From Aldrovandia affinis (Eukaryota; Chordata; Actinopteri; Notacanthiformes; Halosauridae), in the NCBI GenBank assembly GCA_029706075.1, contig JAINUG010000014.1, forward strand, positions 4,494,501 to 4,558,500: a stretch of 64,000 bases of DNA, given 5' to 3'. A program made the position numbers and the translations under genes. The notes under the pieces were generated by a model. That model had not been told where the DNA came from. It ran no database searches and worked only from the letters and a program-made list of their open reading frames with translations. Numbering within the stretch: position 1 is the stretch's first letter; every line of letters begins with the position of its first letter. Below, in pieces: positions 1-50,759 of this stretch.

Positions 1-367
1 ACTACATCCATCTGAAAGATGATTCTCATGCACCATTCATTCAATAGGAACGATGCAGTAGTTAGTAGGTGTAATTTCTCCTAAAAAATTTAAAGCAAGG
101 AAAATCTGATCTGTCATCATCAACCATAACATATATTCTTGCTGATACTATCAATTCTACTAGATCCCAAGGTCCCAAGATCCCAAGTTGATAAAAGTTG
201 TTGCTTTTAAACTGTATGTTAATACAGTGACAGAAAATAAGGGAGGGGGTTAAACAAGAGAACACAGGCACTAACAACACAGTACAATCAAGTTACAGCA
301 GACATAAGGATTTATGTACAAAAATGTGCTCCTAATTGTGCTTTTGTGTTTGCTAATTCTGAACTAG
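1..367 (+). other. prune2: prune2 intron (3' end)
   Basis: AT-rich sequence with no coding or repeat signature that I recognise. It ends in a splice acceptor (tgctaattctgaactag), after which an open frame begins. An in-frame TAG overlaps the acceptor, so the coding exon cannot extend further left in that frame. Confidence 0.6.
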
Positions 368-38196
<37,829 letters not shown>

Positions 38197-38440
38197 AGAT
38201 GGCTCCCTCCCCAACGTGGCTGTGCCTTCGCCCAGAGGCCGACGGTGTACTAACAGTCTTTAACTCACAGCCTTCTGTAGCTTATTCTGGTACTGTAGAC
38301 GACAAAACTAGAAACAAAAATGTGCCATGAATCCGTTAAATATGTGGAGCAATGATAGATCACTGGAATTGCATCAGACCCACCGCTACATAAACATTTC
38401 TTAATTGACCTGTGAATAAAAAAAAACAATGTTTTTCAAT
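38197..38440 (+). other. prune2: prune2 3' UTR with polyadenylation signal
   Basis: An AATAAA hexamer at 38415-38420 lies about 220 bp after the stop. The cleavage site is inferred to be near 38430-38445. Confidence 0.6.
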
Positions 38441-38804
38441 ATTTTGAATGTTTGAACAGGCCCATAAGGGTTTTGAGATGGCACGGTCATTTTAAGAACC
38501 AAGCAGTGAGTGACAGAGGGCACACCCATGACCAAATATGACTTGTTGATTGACAGGCTGATTTACAGGTTGACCGTCTGTCACGTAAATCGTGATCTGC
38601 ATCCGGCAAACAGAATTTGAGTTGAGGCAACCCACACGCATGTTAGCTGAACCTCCACTAGTATTCATCTTTACATGTTTTAAACAATGCATGGTACACA
38701 ATTATTTGTTTTCTTGTCCCCCCCAACTATCATACATTTTCAAAAAGCGCCATTGTTGTTTAAAAAAACATGCAACAGCTTTGTTACCCCATTTTTTAGG
38801 ACTG

Positions 38805-38993
38805 TGGTTTTCAACCATGGTCCTGGAGGGGCCACAGGGCATGCAGGTTTTCCCTGTCACTCAGCACTTAATTCAGGAAGTAAAGTTCACCTCACCCCGC
38901 TTCTTGAGTCAATTGGTTGCTGATTTTTAAGGTGAAAACAAAAACCAGCATACTCTGCGGCCCACCAGGACCAGGGTTCAGGACCACTGCATT
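38805..38993. mobile_element. MITE with TGGTCCTGG ends
   Basis: Imperfect inverted ends (GGTTTTCAACCATGGTCCTGG on the left; CCAGGACCAGGGTTCAGGACC on the right) surround about 150 bp. An isolated end of the same kind lies at about 62742-62773. Confidence 0.65.
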
Positions 38994-39381
38994 AGAACTT
39001 CTCGTCTGGTGAATTATCTATGGTTGTTGTGAAATTAACATTAACAATCGGCATTTTAAAAAAGCAACGGGTTAGCCACGTTCTCTCGCGCTGTTGCAGA
39101 ACACGTTATTATTGGAATACAAAATTACCATCACTCTGTATGTATTAAAAAATGTATCAATCTCCATCAGAGTATGTGTTTCAAAAGGAAACATACTACA
39201 ATCATCAGATAATAAATGTATTACTATAAAGGAGTCACACACACGTACAGTATATGCCAGTGTATGCCATGAATATGTAGCATTTTTTTGTAGCAACACA
39301 AATCCCTCAGTAATAAATGCTCAAATCTATTTAAAATTGATTATATGGCAGAGGTGTGGCTTTATTCCGGATTGATCGGGG

Positions 39382-39788
39382 GTGTGTTCAGCAGCAAAAA
39401 AACGTTGCAAACTGTTTTATGAACTGAAACGGTGAGTATTGAACGGTTGCAGGGTGCGGTTACTGTGATTGATTCTTAAATGCGTCACTCGCTGCTTCTA
39501 GATACAGCCCCGACTCGCCCACCAAACTGACACAAACATTAATGTGAGGTCGTTGCGAAAAGATGCACAACGTTGAGAGCAACCGAGGCGTTCAATAGTT
39601 GACCATTAGCAAAACGAGCGTGTGCGGTGTGACACTTATTCTTAAATACGTCACTCGTCGCTTCTGCGCGCAGCCTCGACACACGCACCAAACTGGAACT
39701 AACATGCCTTGCGAAACGGTGCGCAACATCGACAGCAAACGAGGCGTTCAATAGAAACCTTAGCAAAATGTTTTGCTTGCTGAACACA
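39382..39788. mobile_element. DNA transposon/MITE with internal 185-bp duplication
   Basis: Inverted ends GTGTGTTCAGCAGCAAAA (left) and TTTTGCTTGCTGAACACAC (right). Inside are two diverged tandem copies of a unit of about 185 bp (39420-39605 and 39610-39790), each with TCTTAAATNCGTCACTCG and GAGGCGTTCAATAG. No transposase is present. Confidence 0.6.
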
Positions 39789-40489
39789 CTCTGGGTGTAT
39801 GTTTTACCTTGTGGTTCATTCACACATTCGTTTACAAAGCTTCAGATCAGCTCATTGGTCCGTGTGTTCAGAGCAGCTCATTGGTCCGTGTGAGAGGCTG
39901 CTTCCTGGGTTTCGACTCTAAATTACAGACCCACCTCCACATGTAAATATGATTTCGGTTTTTTTTGGGGGGGGGGGGCATTTCTGAAGGGAGATTAAGA
40001 GATCATGACACCCGTCTTGTGTCTCTCAATTGACTGCAGTGTTCATTGCAGCACAGGGAGGTAGGCAGGACTCTTAATAAAGCCCAGATCCAGTTCAGTA
40101 GCTGCAGGAGCCTTCAGTCTCCACTGCATAGCTGCCTTTAAGCAAATATATCTGGAGATACACTAGTCTTGTAAATGTATTATTATTATTATTATTATTT
40201 TGTAAATTCTTTATGAACATCAATACAAGACAGTGTGAAGTGGATACATATAAACAAGAATGAACTGTGTGGAATGCCAGGGTTTCCCGTGTACAATGTC
40301 AGGTTTCCATGTGAGTCTGTCCATGTTAGGTGAACCGTAACCTATTTATGGGAAAGTGACTGACAGCACAATACGCCTCCCCTCAGAACTGCATTAAGTA
40401 TAAAAGTATTATTATTCCTGCATTATTGCATGGCATACATACAGCATAGACCACCAGGGGTGTCTAATCCTATCTGAGAAGGGCCAGTG

Positions 40490-40628
40490 TGGGTGCAGGC
40501 TTTTGTTCTAGCCCAGCACTAACACACTTGATTCAACTAATCAACCAATCACCGTCTTCAATCAAGAGCTTGATTAGTTGAATCAGGGTGTATTAGTGCT
40601 GGGCTAGATCAAAAGCCTGCACCCACAC
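40490..40628. mobile_element. snap-back MITE (long hairpin)
   Basis: Arms of about 60 bp are nearly perfect inverted repeats. The left arm starts GGGTGCAGGCTTTTGTTCTA and the right arm ends with its complement, AAAAGCCTGCACCC. The loop is short, around 40550. Confidence 0.8.
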
Positions 40629-40793
40629 CGCACAGATACAACATCAGACCAGCTCTGATTGGTTACTGTCAGGAGTGGCGGAAGTGGCCATGCGGATTGG
40701 CCCATTATTTAAATTATTGGATGTTTCCCTCACATGGTGTTCAGAAATGCTCTGCTTCTCTGCACTACAATAAGTAATACATGTAGTTATGGG

Positions 40794-41056
40794 GGTGGCA
40801 CGGTGGTGCAGTGGATAGCACTGTCGCCTCACAGCAACAAGGTCCCGGGTTCGAATCCCGGCCGGGGGCCTTTCTGGGTGGAGTTTGCATATTCTCCCCG
40901 TGTCCGCGTGGGTTTCCTCCGGGTACTCCGGTTTCCTCCCACAGTCCAAAGACATGCACGTTAGGCTAATTGGAGAGTCTAAATTGCCCTGTAGGTATGA
41001 GTGTGTGAGTGAATGGTGTATGTAGTGCCCTGCGATGGATTATGAGATGAGATGAG
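40794..41056 (+). mobile_element. S2 SINE, internally deleted
   Basis: Starts GGTGGCACGGTGGTGCAGTG with a B-box-like GGTTCGAATCC, and ends in a GATGAGATGAG tail. Flanked by a perfect 13-bp duplication ATGTAGTTATGGG at 40781-40793 and 41057-41069. Compared with the copy at 31410 it lacks about 100 bp before the tail. Confidence 0.92.
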
Positions 41057-41605
41057 ATGTAGTTATGGGTTTTTAACAGTATACATCTGTTGTGGATGTG
41101 TGGAGAGTTTGACCTTTCATCGAAATATCCTCAAAAAGCCATGAATATGAAGTATTGTTTTTACTCAGTTAAATATATTTTATGAACTATATTTTATATT
41201 ATGTAAAAAAAAAAAAGGGAAATAAAGGAACAACATACAAAAAAATACAGCTTTAATCAAAATGGAGTGTGTACACGTGAGTGCAGAGGTTAGAGCAGGT
41301 TTGTTTGGTCTTCTTACGCCCCGCTGCCTGAATTACAGGATGGGAAAACGATACAGGATGCAGAAGAAGAGCAGTATATCTCTGAATATTCAGTCTTGTA
41401 TGCTATTGTGTCTCTTCCTGATTGTACCCCCACAATGCTGTCAAGCTCGATTCGAGAGTCAACCCTTATGAAAAACTTGAATATTAAATATTAAAAGTAG
41501 CAGTAATATTTTGCAGCATATTGTACATGATTAAACATGTCAGTTATTTGCCACTTATATATTTTTTGCTAAATGCAAGTATACAATATATTGTCCCTGC
41601 TGTAC

Positions 41606-41607
<2 letters not shown>

Positions 41608-41646
<39 letters not shown>
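41608..41646. repeat. (TA)n microsatellite
   Basis: Pure TA tract of about 38 bp. Confidence 0.95.
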
Positions 41647-41649
<3 letters not shown>

Positions 41650-42228
41650 ATTAAAATGTTGAGTTATTTCTGATACCATAGCTGGTTCTTCTCTAGTTTA
41701 AAGGTCAGACATAATTTATAATGTAAGCATGCATGCTGGAAAGCTAGCTAGTTTGCCAATTAGCTTGGTACATTCTTCAGTAGTTACTGCAGTTAGCTAG
41801 CCATTGCCATGCTTGAACTTCACTAGATAGCTATATTATTTAGATAAAAAGTTAGCATCATAGATGCTAGCCAGCTACATATGCCTACTGTTAATCGCTG
41901 AGTAGCTGAATGTATAGCTTGCTATTTGATAGCTGTTTTCATGGTAACGCCCATAGGGTGAGGTGACATCACTATGAAGAGTGTGTTTGCCCTGCCTTTT
42001 TAACCATGTGGTGATGTTACTGGGGTGTGGAATGGGAGACCAAGGTTAGGTAAAAGGGTTTGGAAAACTGGCTGTAATATTGAAATCATAATGATCCTCC
42101 TTCATGAACTCTGGCTCGCTAAAATACAGCCAATTTCAGCCGTAAATGGATGAAACTACATATGTTAAAATGGCACTGATTGATATAATTTGATATAAAT
42201 GTTATATATATACACATACACACATATA

Positions 42229-42654
42229 TACTGGTAACTGCCAAAATAAAGGAAATGGCATAAAGTGTCTTAATAGGGCGTTGGTCCGCCACCTGCACCT
42301 TGGCATAGATTCTGGTGTCTGGAATTCTATTGGAGGGATACAACACCATTCTTCCATAAGATATTGCATAATTTGGTGTTTTGTTGATGTGGAAAATGCT
42401 GTCTCAGGCGCCGTCCAGAATCTCCCATAAAGAATTGGGCCACTGTCATCCTGGAGGAGACCACTCCCATCAGGAGAGAAATGCTTCACCATAGAATGAA
42501 GGTGAAGGTGAATGGCTTTGTATATATTGGCGTTTACCTTGTCCTATGAGGGATTGAGTGGACATAAACCATGGAAGGAAAACGCACCCGACACCATAAC
42601 AGAGCCGCCAGAACCCTTCATTTACTCAAGTGTTTCCTTTATTTTGGCAGTTAC
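42229..42654 (-). mobile_element. Tc1-like element, deletion derivative
   Basis: Inverted ends GGTAACTGCCAAAATAAAGG (left) and TTTATTTTGGCAGTTACC (right). The internal sequence (GGCGTTGGTCCGCCACC, then CTTGGCATAGATTCT) is a shortened antisense transposase remnant. It lies between AT-rich flanks. Confidence 0.8.
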
Positions 42655-43719
42655 CATATATATATATATGTATATACATTATATTTAAGGACATGCGCTT
42701 TTAACCACCTCTCTCAAGAAGCTGCAGTTGCTTTCTGATCTTCAAGGCGCTGATGTAGTCACTCTATTTACATAAATTAGTGACAATTACTCAAATGAAC
42801 AAGACCAATTATATAATTAAGTACCAATCTGATTGTTGGTGCAAGGGCGCAAGTCTAAAAATTGATGTTGTTTCAGAGAGGGGAGTTTCCTCTTATGGAC
42901 AAGTTTTTACACCTCTATGACAAGTAATCAAAGAGGACACAACAAATTATCTGACAATGATTAAATTCAACGCCAAAATATTAAATATTGTGCTCAGTTA
43001 ACTGAATTTGAAAAATCAAGGCATCCCATCAATAACAATCTTGTTCTTTATGTATTTATTTTGCCTTTAGCTTTCAGTTGTTTTCATAAGTTTGTATGGT
43101 TTAAAAATATCCACCCACTCATTTCAACATATCAGTTCCTTTGCTCCAGGAACATATCAGGTGTCAAGAGTCATATTTTCATTATTTGCCAACTTACAAA
43201 TCAATCAGTTTGAAGGGCATGATATGTCCAATACGCACCTCGTTTGTGGTAAGTGAATGATTACTTGAGATAATGTGTTGATTGTAACAAGTATTTCCTC
43301 CATTCTTGGTGTTTTGGGACAGAACTGCAGGTCCCTGACAGAGATGGTGAAAAATGTACGTCCTTAATTATATTATATTATATATACACACAATGTATTT
43401 TGACATATATGTAAAATGCATTCCTTGCATTGTGGATTTTATATTTTGACATGTATTAATGGAAATGGGACTGGTGAAGTGGCCAATCTCCAGTGCCCGG
43501 GGCAGGTGTGTGTGATGTAAAATATGTAAAACTAATGTTTCAATAAATGTCCTGTTACTCTGGTGGGCGGTGTCCGTTCTTCCGGGAAACATGGTCTGTG
43601 GCTCTGGCCGTTATCTGCGCAGTGAAACAGTGGGGGACGTTTCTGTAAGTGCACGGTATGTACAGTGTGTGTAGTTAAACATGCATTTAGTTTTCCGTTG
43701 ATTGTTCACTCTTACTTCC

Positions 43720-45840
43720 TTTGAAGGAAGTTGGCTATCAGTTCGGCTGTACATGCAGTTTCTTCCAGTCTTGTCCAACATGCAATTTAGTTTATTACGG
43801 ACCTTTGTTGGTCAAAGTGTTTTATAAGAACCCGAGATCAAGGGTCAGGGTTTACGGCCACTGCTCCGAATTCTTTGAGCTGGGACGTGGAACAAGGCAG
43901 GGAGATGCATTATCGCCAGCTCTGTTCGCTCTTAGCATTGTCCTTTCGTCGATCTTGGCGGAGTTTTAGGTATCTGGGGATCATCCTTGCCCCCCAAATA
44001 ACTCAACTGTACCAGGTGAATTACAAAAAAATATTTGAGGTGTTTAAAAAAGATCTAGAAAGATGGGACATGCTACCATTATCTCTTCTGGGTAGAATAG
44101 AGGCTGTAAAAATGAACCTATTACCCAGACTTTTGTTCTTGTTCCAATCTCTTCCAATCTGGATCCCAGCATCTGCCTTTAATATGCTAATATCTAAATT
44201 TATATGGCAGAGCATGAGACCAAGAGTGAGACTTAAAACAATCACTCTTGGGAAGGACAAGGGTGGGCTCATCCTCCCTAATATAAGACACTACTATTAT
44301 AGCCTGGATCAGCAATGACACTGAAACAGGATGGGTCAATATAGAGCAGAATTCACTGCCAGGTATTGGTTTTCTTGAAAACTATTATTATATTATATTA
44401 TTCCCTGTCCGTTTTGGTTTTCTTGAGCCAACAGTCTCAAAAGAAGGTGGGAATCAAAAACATATGGGTGAAACACCTTAAAAGTGTGGTCGAAGGTCTA
44501 AAAGAGATTTAGGGGGGCGGTGGCCCTCTCACGGGCTATGCAAATTGCTGGAAACCTAGAATTTCTCCCCTTAATAACTGACAACACCTTTAAGAATTGG
44601 GCAAGAAGTGGTCTAAAGATTATTGACCAACTATTTTATGACAATATTTTGCAGCCATCTCCAGGAGAAATATTTATTACCACCACGTGACATGTTTAGG
44701 TATTTTCAGATCAGGCATTATATTACAAAACATAAAGACTGGAACATAATCAAGAATGCTCCAACAAACATTGAAACATACTTTATGGATATAATTAAAC
44801 ATCGTACACCTATTAAAAACCATGTGTCCCATATTTATAAAAACCTATTATTGGATTTACCAGACAATACCTTCCATATCAAAAACAAATGGGAGCTAGA
44901 GTTAAATATTATAATTGAGGATGGGGAATGAGAAACACTATGTACTGGCTGTCACAGGGGTATTACGTAATAGTAACATGTGGAAGGAGTTTGATTGGAA
45001 AATGAAGATGCAAAATTTGTAGATATCCCCTCGGCAATGAATTGCTGGAGGGAGTGTGGACTGGTGGGCGACCACTCACACATATTTTGGGACTGCCCAA
45101 AGATGCTTTCTTTTTGGCAGGAGGTGAAGGGAGAGATAAATAAAATTTTAGGAGTTGACTTACCATTTAGTCCGAGACACTTTATATTTGATCTGGCTCC
45201 TGAAGACATATGTACCAATAACCAAATGTATTTGTTGCATATACTCTTGATGACTGCTAGAAAAATGGTAACATTGAACTGGATGAAACCACAGCCACCT
45301 ACACTGGCACAGTGGAAGCGGAAACTGAGAGAGGTGTATGAGATGGAGGCTTTGACTGCCCAGTTACAGTTGAGAGCTGACATTTTTCAGAGGAGGTGGA
45401 TGCCTCTAACAATATATTTTTCTGCCTGAAAGGAGACCCAAGCCTCGTGCCGTAGTATTTTTGTTATTATTATTATTATTATTATCTCTTTTTCTTTTCT
45501 TTTTACTATATATATATAGTATAAAACCACAGTGGTTCTCTGTGGCTCAGTTGGTAGGGCACAGCGTTGGCAGCGCTTAGGTTGTGGGTTCAATCCCCAC
45601 TGGGGCCACATATACTGAAAATGTATGCATTCACTACTGTAAGTCGCTTTGGATAAAAGCGTCTGCTAAATGGCGTATATTATTATTATATATATTTTTG
45701 TATTTATTTTTATGTTAGCTTTGTAAGGTCCAATATTTTGTTGTATATATTGTTTGTTGATTTTAATGTCATGTCAAGGAAAAATTTTGATTTGTGTTGT
45801 TCTGTGTTGTTTAATAAAAATATAGTTTAAAAATTACTTT
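43720..45840 (+). mobile_element. L1/Tx1-type LINE fragment
   Basis: Plus-strand RT pieces. 43850-43970 has RGTRQGDALSPALFALSI. 43965-44320 has RYLGIILAP, LLGRIEAVKMNLLPRLLFLF and KGGLILPNIRHYYYSLDQQ. The C-terminal part at 44995-45430 has GDHSHIFWDCPKMLSFWQEV. The catalytic region between the first two is deleted. The 3' end has TTTAATAAAAATATAG and an A-rich tail near 45838. A SINE is inserted at 45532-45690. Confidence 0.8.
45532..45690 (+). mobile_element. S3 SINE (tRNA head plus L2-type tail)
   Basis: Head TCTGTGGCTCAGTTGGTAGG, B-box-like GGTTCAATCCCCACTGGGGC, and tail GTCGCTTTGGATAAAAGCG followed by TCTGCTAAATGG. It resembles a tRNA but is followed by the SINE tail and lies inside an L1 3' UTR. 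Confidence 0.88.
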
Positions 45841-45844
45841 TCCT

Positions 45845-46480
45845 ACACCCGACAGCCAGCAGAGAACTAAACAGGATTTTTATACACAATGTGGATTCCC
45901 TGGGGTCTGCACAAATGTGCAGTTGCGCGCACCATCTGATCACGGTATCATTTATGTGAATCGGAAGGGGGTCCACTCCATTAATATCCAGGTGGTTTGT
46001 GATGCACACTCCAGGGTGACACATGTAGGCCTACTGCATGACGAACATAAATGAAACAGGCCTAGTTGCAGTTGTGAGTTTGTTATTTATTGCTTTCCAT
46101 TTAACAATTACATTAACTTAAAAGAAAATAAACGTTGTTTTTTTAAAGTTGGAAAGCCTACAAATAAGGAAAAAAAGAGATGGTAAAATAAAACACTTTA
46201 TTTTAACAATGTAGGTCTCAAAATATAAACTCAAATCATGAAAATAACAAATTAATGTGCGCCTTGTTTTCCCCCTCTGATTCGCACGCCAACTTTTCCG
46301 CACCTCCTCGCTCTCCTCTTTTGAGAAGTGCTCCTGGCGCAACCGCACAAAACTGTCATGTCAGGAAATTTGCGCTATCACGAAATTACAGAAATTGCGT
46401 TAGACACGCCCTAAAGTGCCACCGTCTTCGCTTTGCGCCTGCGTTACCGACACCGTCCTAATTCACCAAAATAGGGCCCT
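45845..46480. mobile_element. possible DNA transposon fragment
   Basis: The right edge has AATTCACCAAAATAGGGCCC, a motif seen at ends of fish DNA transposons, and the body is rich in GCGCC-type sequence. The left end is not found. Confidence 0.35.
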
Positions 46481-46809
46481 TAGAGTGCAGTGTTTACACC
46501 CATGAGGACTGAGTGTCGTGAATTGACAAGCTGTTTAACATTTTCAATGGCTTGTAAACACAATCTTGATTTTCTTTCAAGATTGTACTCAATGGGGGAG
46601 AATTGTGCTTTACAAAGGGGTAATTTTAGAATGCAATATTAGTAAAGACAAGCAAAATAGTGCTTATATTTTTGCAGAAAGTGTGTTATAGACTTTATAG
46701 GCTTTAAGTTTTGATGAGTGTCCATAGTACCAGTTTTTTGTACCAAACAATTAAGGAAAAACTGTATTGGGCTCTCACAGACTCCGACAGGTTCGTTTGC
46801 CAGAGTTTT

Positions 46810-47174
46810 GAGTTTGAGTTTTATCCCATTTTTCTCCCAATTTGGTAGCCAATTAGACCCACTATTTCTATGTCAATCCCCCCCTAGTAATGTGATTTCG
46901 CTGCCGTAGTCCTGCGACCGGTGGTGACGAAGGCAACCTGACGCCTCTTCCGAGATGGCACTCACCAAGTGTCGACCGTAACCCGGTACTACAGGGCCAC
47001 TCTTATGCGCAGCGAACGTCATGTCGGCTTCCCTCCCCCCTCCCTGGGGCGGACAGCCAATTGCCACCACTGGTGGCGCTCCCGGCCAGAGCCGACTCTG
47101 GCGAGACGAGGAATTGAACCCCAGTCTCCGTGGCCAGCGTCGAACGTTGTAACCACTGGGCCACGAGGGAGGCC
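46810..47174 (-). mobile_element. S1 SINE, full length
   Basis: 365 bp, minus strand: tRNA-Glu-like head at the right, A-rich 3' end at the left (TTATCCCATTTTTCTCCC on plus). Flanked by a 15-bp duplication with one mismatch, GTTTGCCAGAGTTTT at 46795-46809 and GTTTGCCAGACTTTT at 47175-47189. Confidence 0.92.
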
Positions 47175-47461
47175 GTTTGCCAGACTTTTCTGAGCCTTGG
47201 TTCCAGAGTTCCAAATGCCACGCTAGACACGCCCACAGGCACCCTAAATGAGAACCATGTGCACATCAGCCCACTTCCAGATGGCCAAACAGCGGAGGGC
47301 ACTGTTAGAGATGGGGACCGTGATGTCGACAGACGTGACTCATGGCTCTGCCCAGCACGCCTTGCCAGCCTTGCTTCCTCTGCAGATCTCTGGAGGCCCA
47401 CTCCACCCTGAGTGACATTATCCTGACTCCACCAAGACATTACACCCTAAGAACATGGCAC

Positions 47462-47464
<3 letters not shown>

Positions 47465-47494
<30 letters not shown>

Positions 47495-47632
47495 CCAGTG
47501 TGCATGTGTGCGTGAGCATTAATCTGTGTGTGTGTTAGTGTGTATGCCAGTGTTTGTGTGTTTGTCAGTGTCAGTGTGTGTGCGTGTGCATGCGCTTGTG
47601 TGTGAGTGTGAATGTGTGTGTGTTGAGGGGGG
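47465..47632. repeat. (TG)n microsatellite
   Basis: Imperfect TG tract. Confidence 0.92.
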
Positions 47633-47639
47633 TTATGTG

Positions 47640-49030
47640 TCATGACTCACTGACTCTGAACCTTAGCAAGATGCTTGAAAACAATATGAATATGGGATGT
47701 TCAATGTGATCTAAAATATAAGCAATATACTTTAACAATAAGCCACACATATGCATGTGAATCTAATAACTGAATATAGCTATTCTGGCCCAGGGCTCAC
47801 ATCTGGAAGGGCCCAGACAGGGCACCTTAAAGGTTATGCAACATGCAGGGTGTGATTAAAAGGAAGGTGCCAAATCCACACCAACCAGCCAACTGAAAAA
47901 CAGCAGCATCACAAACATGAAACCCACAGCTGTGTTTTTTCAAGGGGGTGCTTTTTACAAATAACAAAAATGTATTCAGCAAGTAAAATGCAGGAAAATC
48001 GATAATTGGTAGAAAAGTAGAAAAGGAAATGTGTTCAACAGACATTTGAGCAACTGCTTAAATTCATAGATCCATTAGTTCTCACAAGAGAAAAGAATCA
48101 TTCTTAGGTGGCAATTAAATTACACTTTAAGTCATTTTACAATGGATTACAATGTGACAACAAATTCAAAATCTTCTCAACACAACAACACAGAATGGTG
48201 ATGTACCCATAGCAGAGTGCCAGATGGTAATAGGACACACAGAGTCAGCAAGACTCTGGACTGACGAACAGCTGTTTTATTCATGTTTAACATGCCCAGT
48301 GAATACAGCAAGCAACACCTAGGTGTATTTCACAATGGTTGACTTTTATAAACAGCCATTCTGGCTTTCAGACTTTGTCCCATTCAAAATATTGAGAAGT
48401 CCTTAATCCCACTTCCTGGAATACTGCACTGGGGGTGATTATCAGCCTCATCTGTGCATGTCTGCTGGTGATGCGGCTGCTGTCCATGGTGCTAAAGGCC
48501 TAACAGCAGACAAAGAGCGCTCCTCCCCCTCCCCTCTCGGAGTTCTCAGTGAAAGGTCTATTAAAGTGGATGTACTCTAGATTATCTTTGAGTTAGAATT
48601 ATGTATAATTCAGATAAGTATACAGTATAATAAACGTTTTCCACACATTTGAAGAGCTTAGAATTATAGGGTTCTATCTCTTGTACAGAGTTTTGTAGCC
48701 GCAAAAGCAAATCAGAGCACAGAACTGGCATGGTCAGGATTAGATTCTGAAAATTAGTGCTTTTCCCTAGAAGAGCCTGACAGAGCCACTGGCTGCATTT
48801 GCATTTGAGTCTCATCTGAAATTACATTCTCAAAACACACTTGGTGAGAAGTGTTTCAAAAGACATTGCATACATTAGAAACGTGGCTTTGGCAATGCCG
48901 TTTACATTAAAAGATCCCAATAATACGAAGAAAAAAGCGTCTTACTTTCAAACAAGATGCTCATCCACACAATGAATACTGGAGTACAGTCACAGCCACT
49001 ACCCCCATTGTGGGTCATTTATACCTGAGT
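47640..49030. other. intergenic, no gene seen
   Basis: AT-rich sequence without coding signature. The block at 48180-48560 might be part of a retroelement, but no diagnostic motif is visible. Confidence 0.5.
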
Positions 49031-49039
49031 TTCCACTGT

Positions 49040-49537
49040 TTCCACTGACCCATCTTAGCTGTCGGGTCAGCTACACCTGAGGTGTTTCCACTGCAACCAG
49101 ACCCCTGGGCCGACAGCACATCAATGCCCAGCATAATTGGGTTGGGCTGTTCTGTGAAACACTTGCAATGACACAATCCTCGGCAGGAAGCACAGTCTAT
49201 TTCACCTATATCACCTATCAGTCTATATAGATGATATATCACCCACACCATCAGCCTCCCCTGCTTCATCCTGGACCCACATCCAATCAGCTCCCTTCCC
49301 TCAGTTCCTTTGGTACTGTCGTCTCCCCTACCCTGTTCACAAACCAGCGTCGATACAGGCAGGTGTTCTGCTGCAGGTGTATCAGCGGGAACAACAACAA
49401 AAGTTAAACCCCAGATGCCCGTCAGAGGATCACCCCATCAGCAGTGGTCGGCAAGGTTGGATCTGCTGAAACGCACACCGCCATATTGGGTTGCTTCAGA
49501 ATGACGCACGCACACCTAAAGTGGGTCAGTGGAAAGG
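49040..49537. mobile_element. inverted-repeat element, MITE-like
   Basis: TTTCCACTGACCCATC at the left and its near-complement GTGGGTCAGTGGAAAG at the right bound about 500 bp with internal TTTCCACTG repeats. No target duplication or transposase is visible. Confidence 0.5.
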
Positions 49538-49539
49538 CA

Positions 49540-50757
49540 ACCACAGGGAGCCGTGACCACTGTCCACCACCGTCCGTGTCACCGGCTTCTGGCATCTTCT
49601 TAAACCTGTCGTGCAGACTTTGATTTTACCCTGTCAGGATCAGTTGACACCCGCCACGGGCATCCGATCAGGGATGACAATAAGTCCAAATGTCTTAAGA
49701 ATGAACTTAATATCCACTACTGCCAGTTATGCACTGACACAATTTTTTATGAATATACTACATTTAAGTACACATATACATATATATATGTGTGTGTGTG
49801 TGTGGTATAGAATGAAAGTAAACAGAAAGAATAATGACTATATTAGAATACATTAATTATTGCACTTCTTATGGAATGAATGGCATGGAATGTTGGCCCA
49901 AATACTCCTACAAAGCCAACCAACAACACAGTGCAAATAGTATTCCAATACTAAATGACCATACCACACAGACTATACAACATTATCCATGTACTGTACC
50001 CCATATACAACATTATCCATGTACTGTATGATATTAAAACACTGTGCCATCAGAGCTGCCATAGTATGGGAATAGGGATGGTTTGTGATGTGGCTGGAGG
50101 AGTCTCTCCCCTTACTGTAGGGGCAGTACCCTGAAGACCGATGTCTACCTCCTCTCCATGGTCACGGTCCTCCAGCTCCTGTCGTGAGCAAGCATGAACT
50201 AAGGCAGCCTGTGAAACGTGGTGCAGGTATAGGAAGGTCTATGTTCCGAGACTCAGGGACTGAGAGAGAACGTGGTGGTGGTGGTGGTGGTGGTGAATGA
50301 AGCACTGGTCCTGGCGGGTTGAGTAGAGACTGTCGTGTGACCCAAAGAGAAGGCACTGGCTGTAACACAGCACGCGGTCGGACGGAGGACTAGGCGCTGG
50401 CGGCCCGGAGTGAGGAGAAGACAATCGGTTCAAGCATAGTAGAGCGCTTGCGATGGTCATAAAATAACGGAACAGGAATAGTCAATACACACATGAAATA
50501 AACAGTAAACAATGGATCTCTATGATATTAAAATTACCATGACAAAAGAAAGTAACCGTGACTATCATCTGCGTAGATAATACACGTTTTGGTTGATAAG
50601 AAAAGATAATACAATCATCGCATGGTAAGCATCTTATATTACACCATAACGCCAACAAAATAATATAACAGAGTACAATAAGAAAGCATGTGTTAATGAA
50701 CACTTGAGGAGCCATGCACCGTAAAGAAATGATACACTGTCGCAGCATCGAAAAGAA
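49540..50757. other. intergenic, no gene seen
   Basis: No coding or repeat family is recognised apart from a short (TGG)n tract at about 50272-50295. It is part of the region between the 3' ends of prune2 and gcnt1. Confidence 0.5.
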
Positions 50758-50759
50758 TA

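Noticed and set aside
1..367. PCA3-like antisense RNA
   Set aside because: PCA3 lies in an upstream PRUNE2 intron in humans and nothing here supports such a transcript in this window.
45540..45605. tRNA gene
   Set aside because: The tRNA-like stretch is followed by the L2-type SINE tail, and a second copy exists at 34440.
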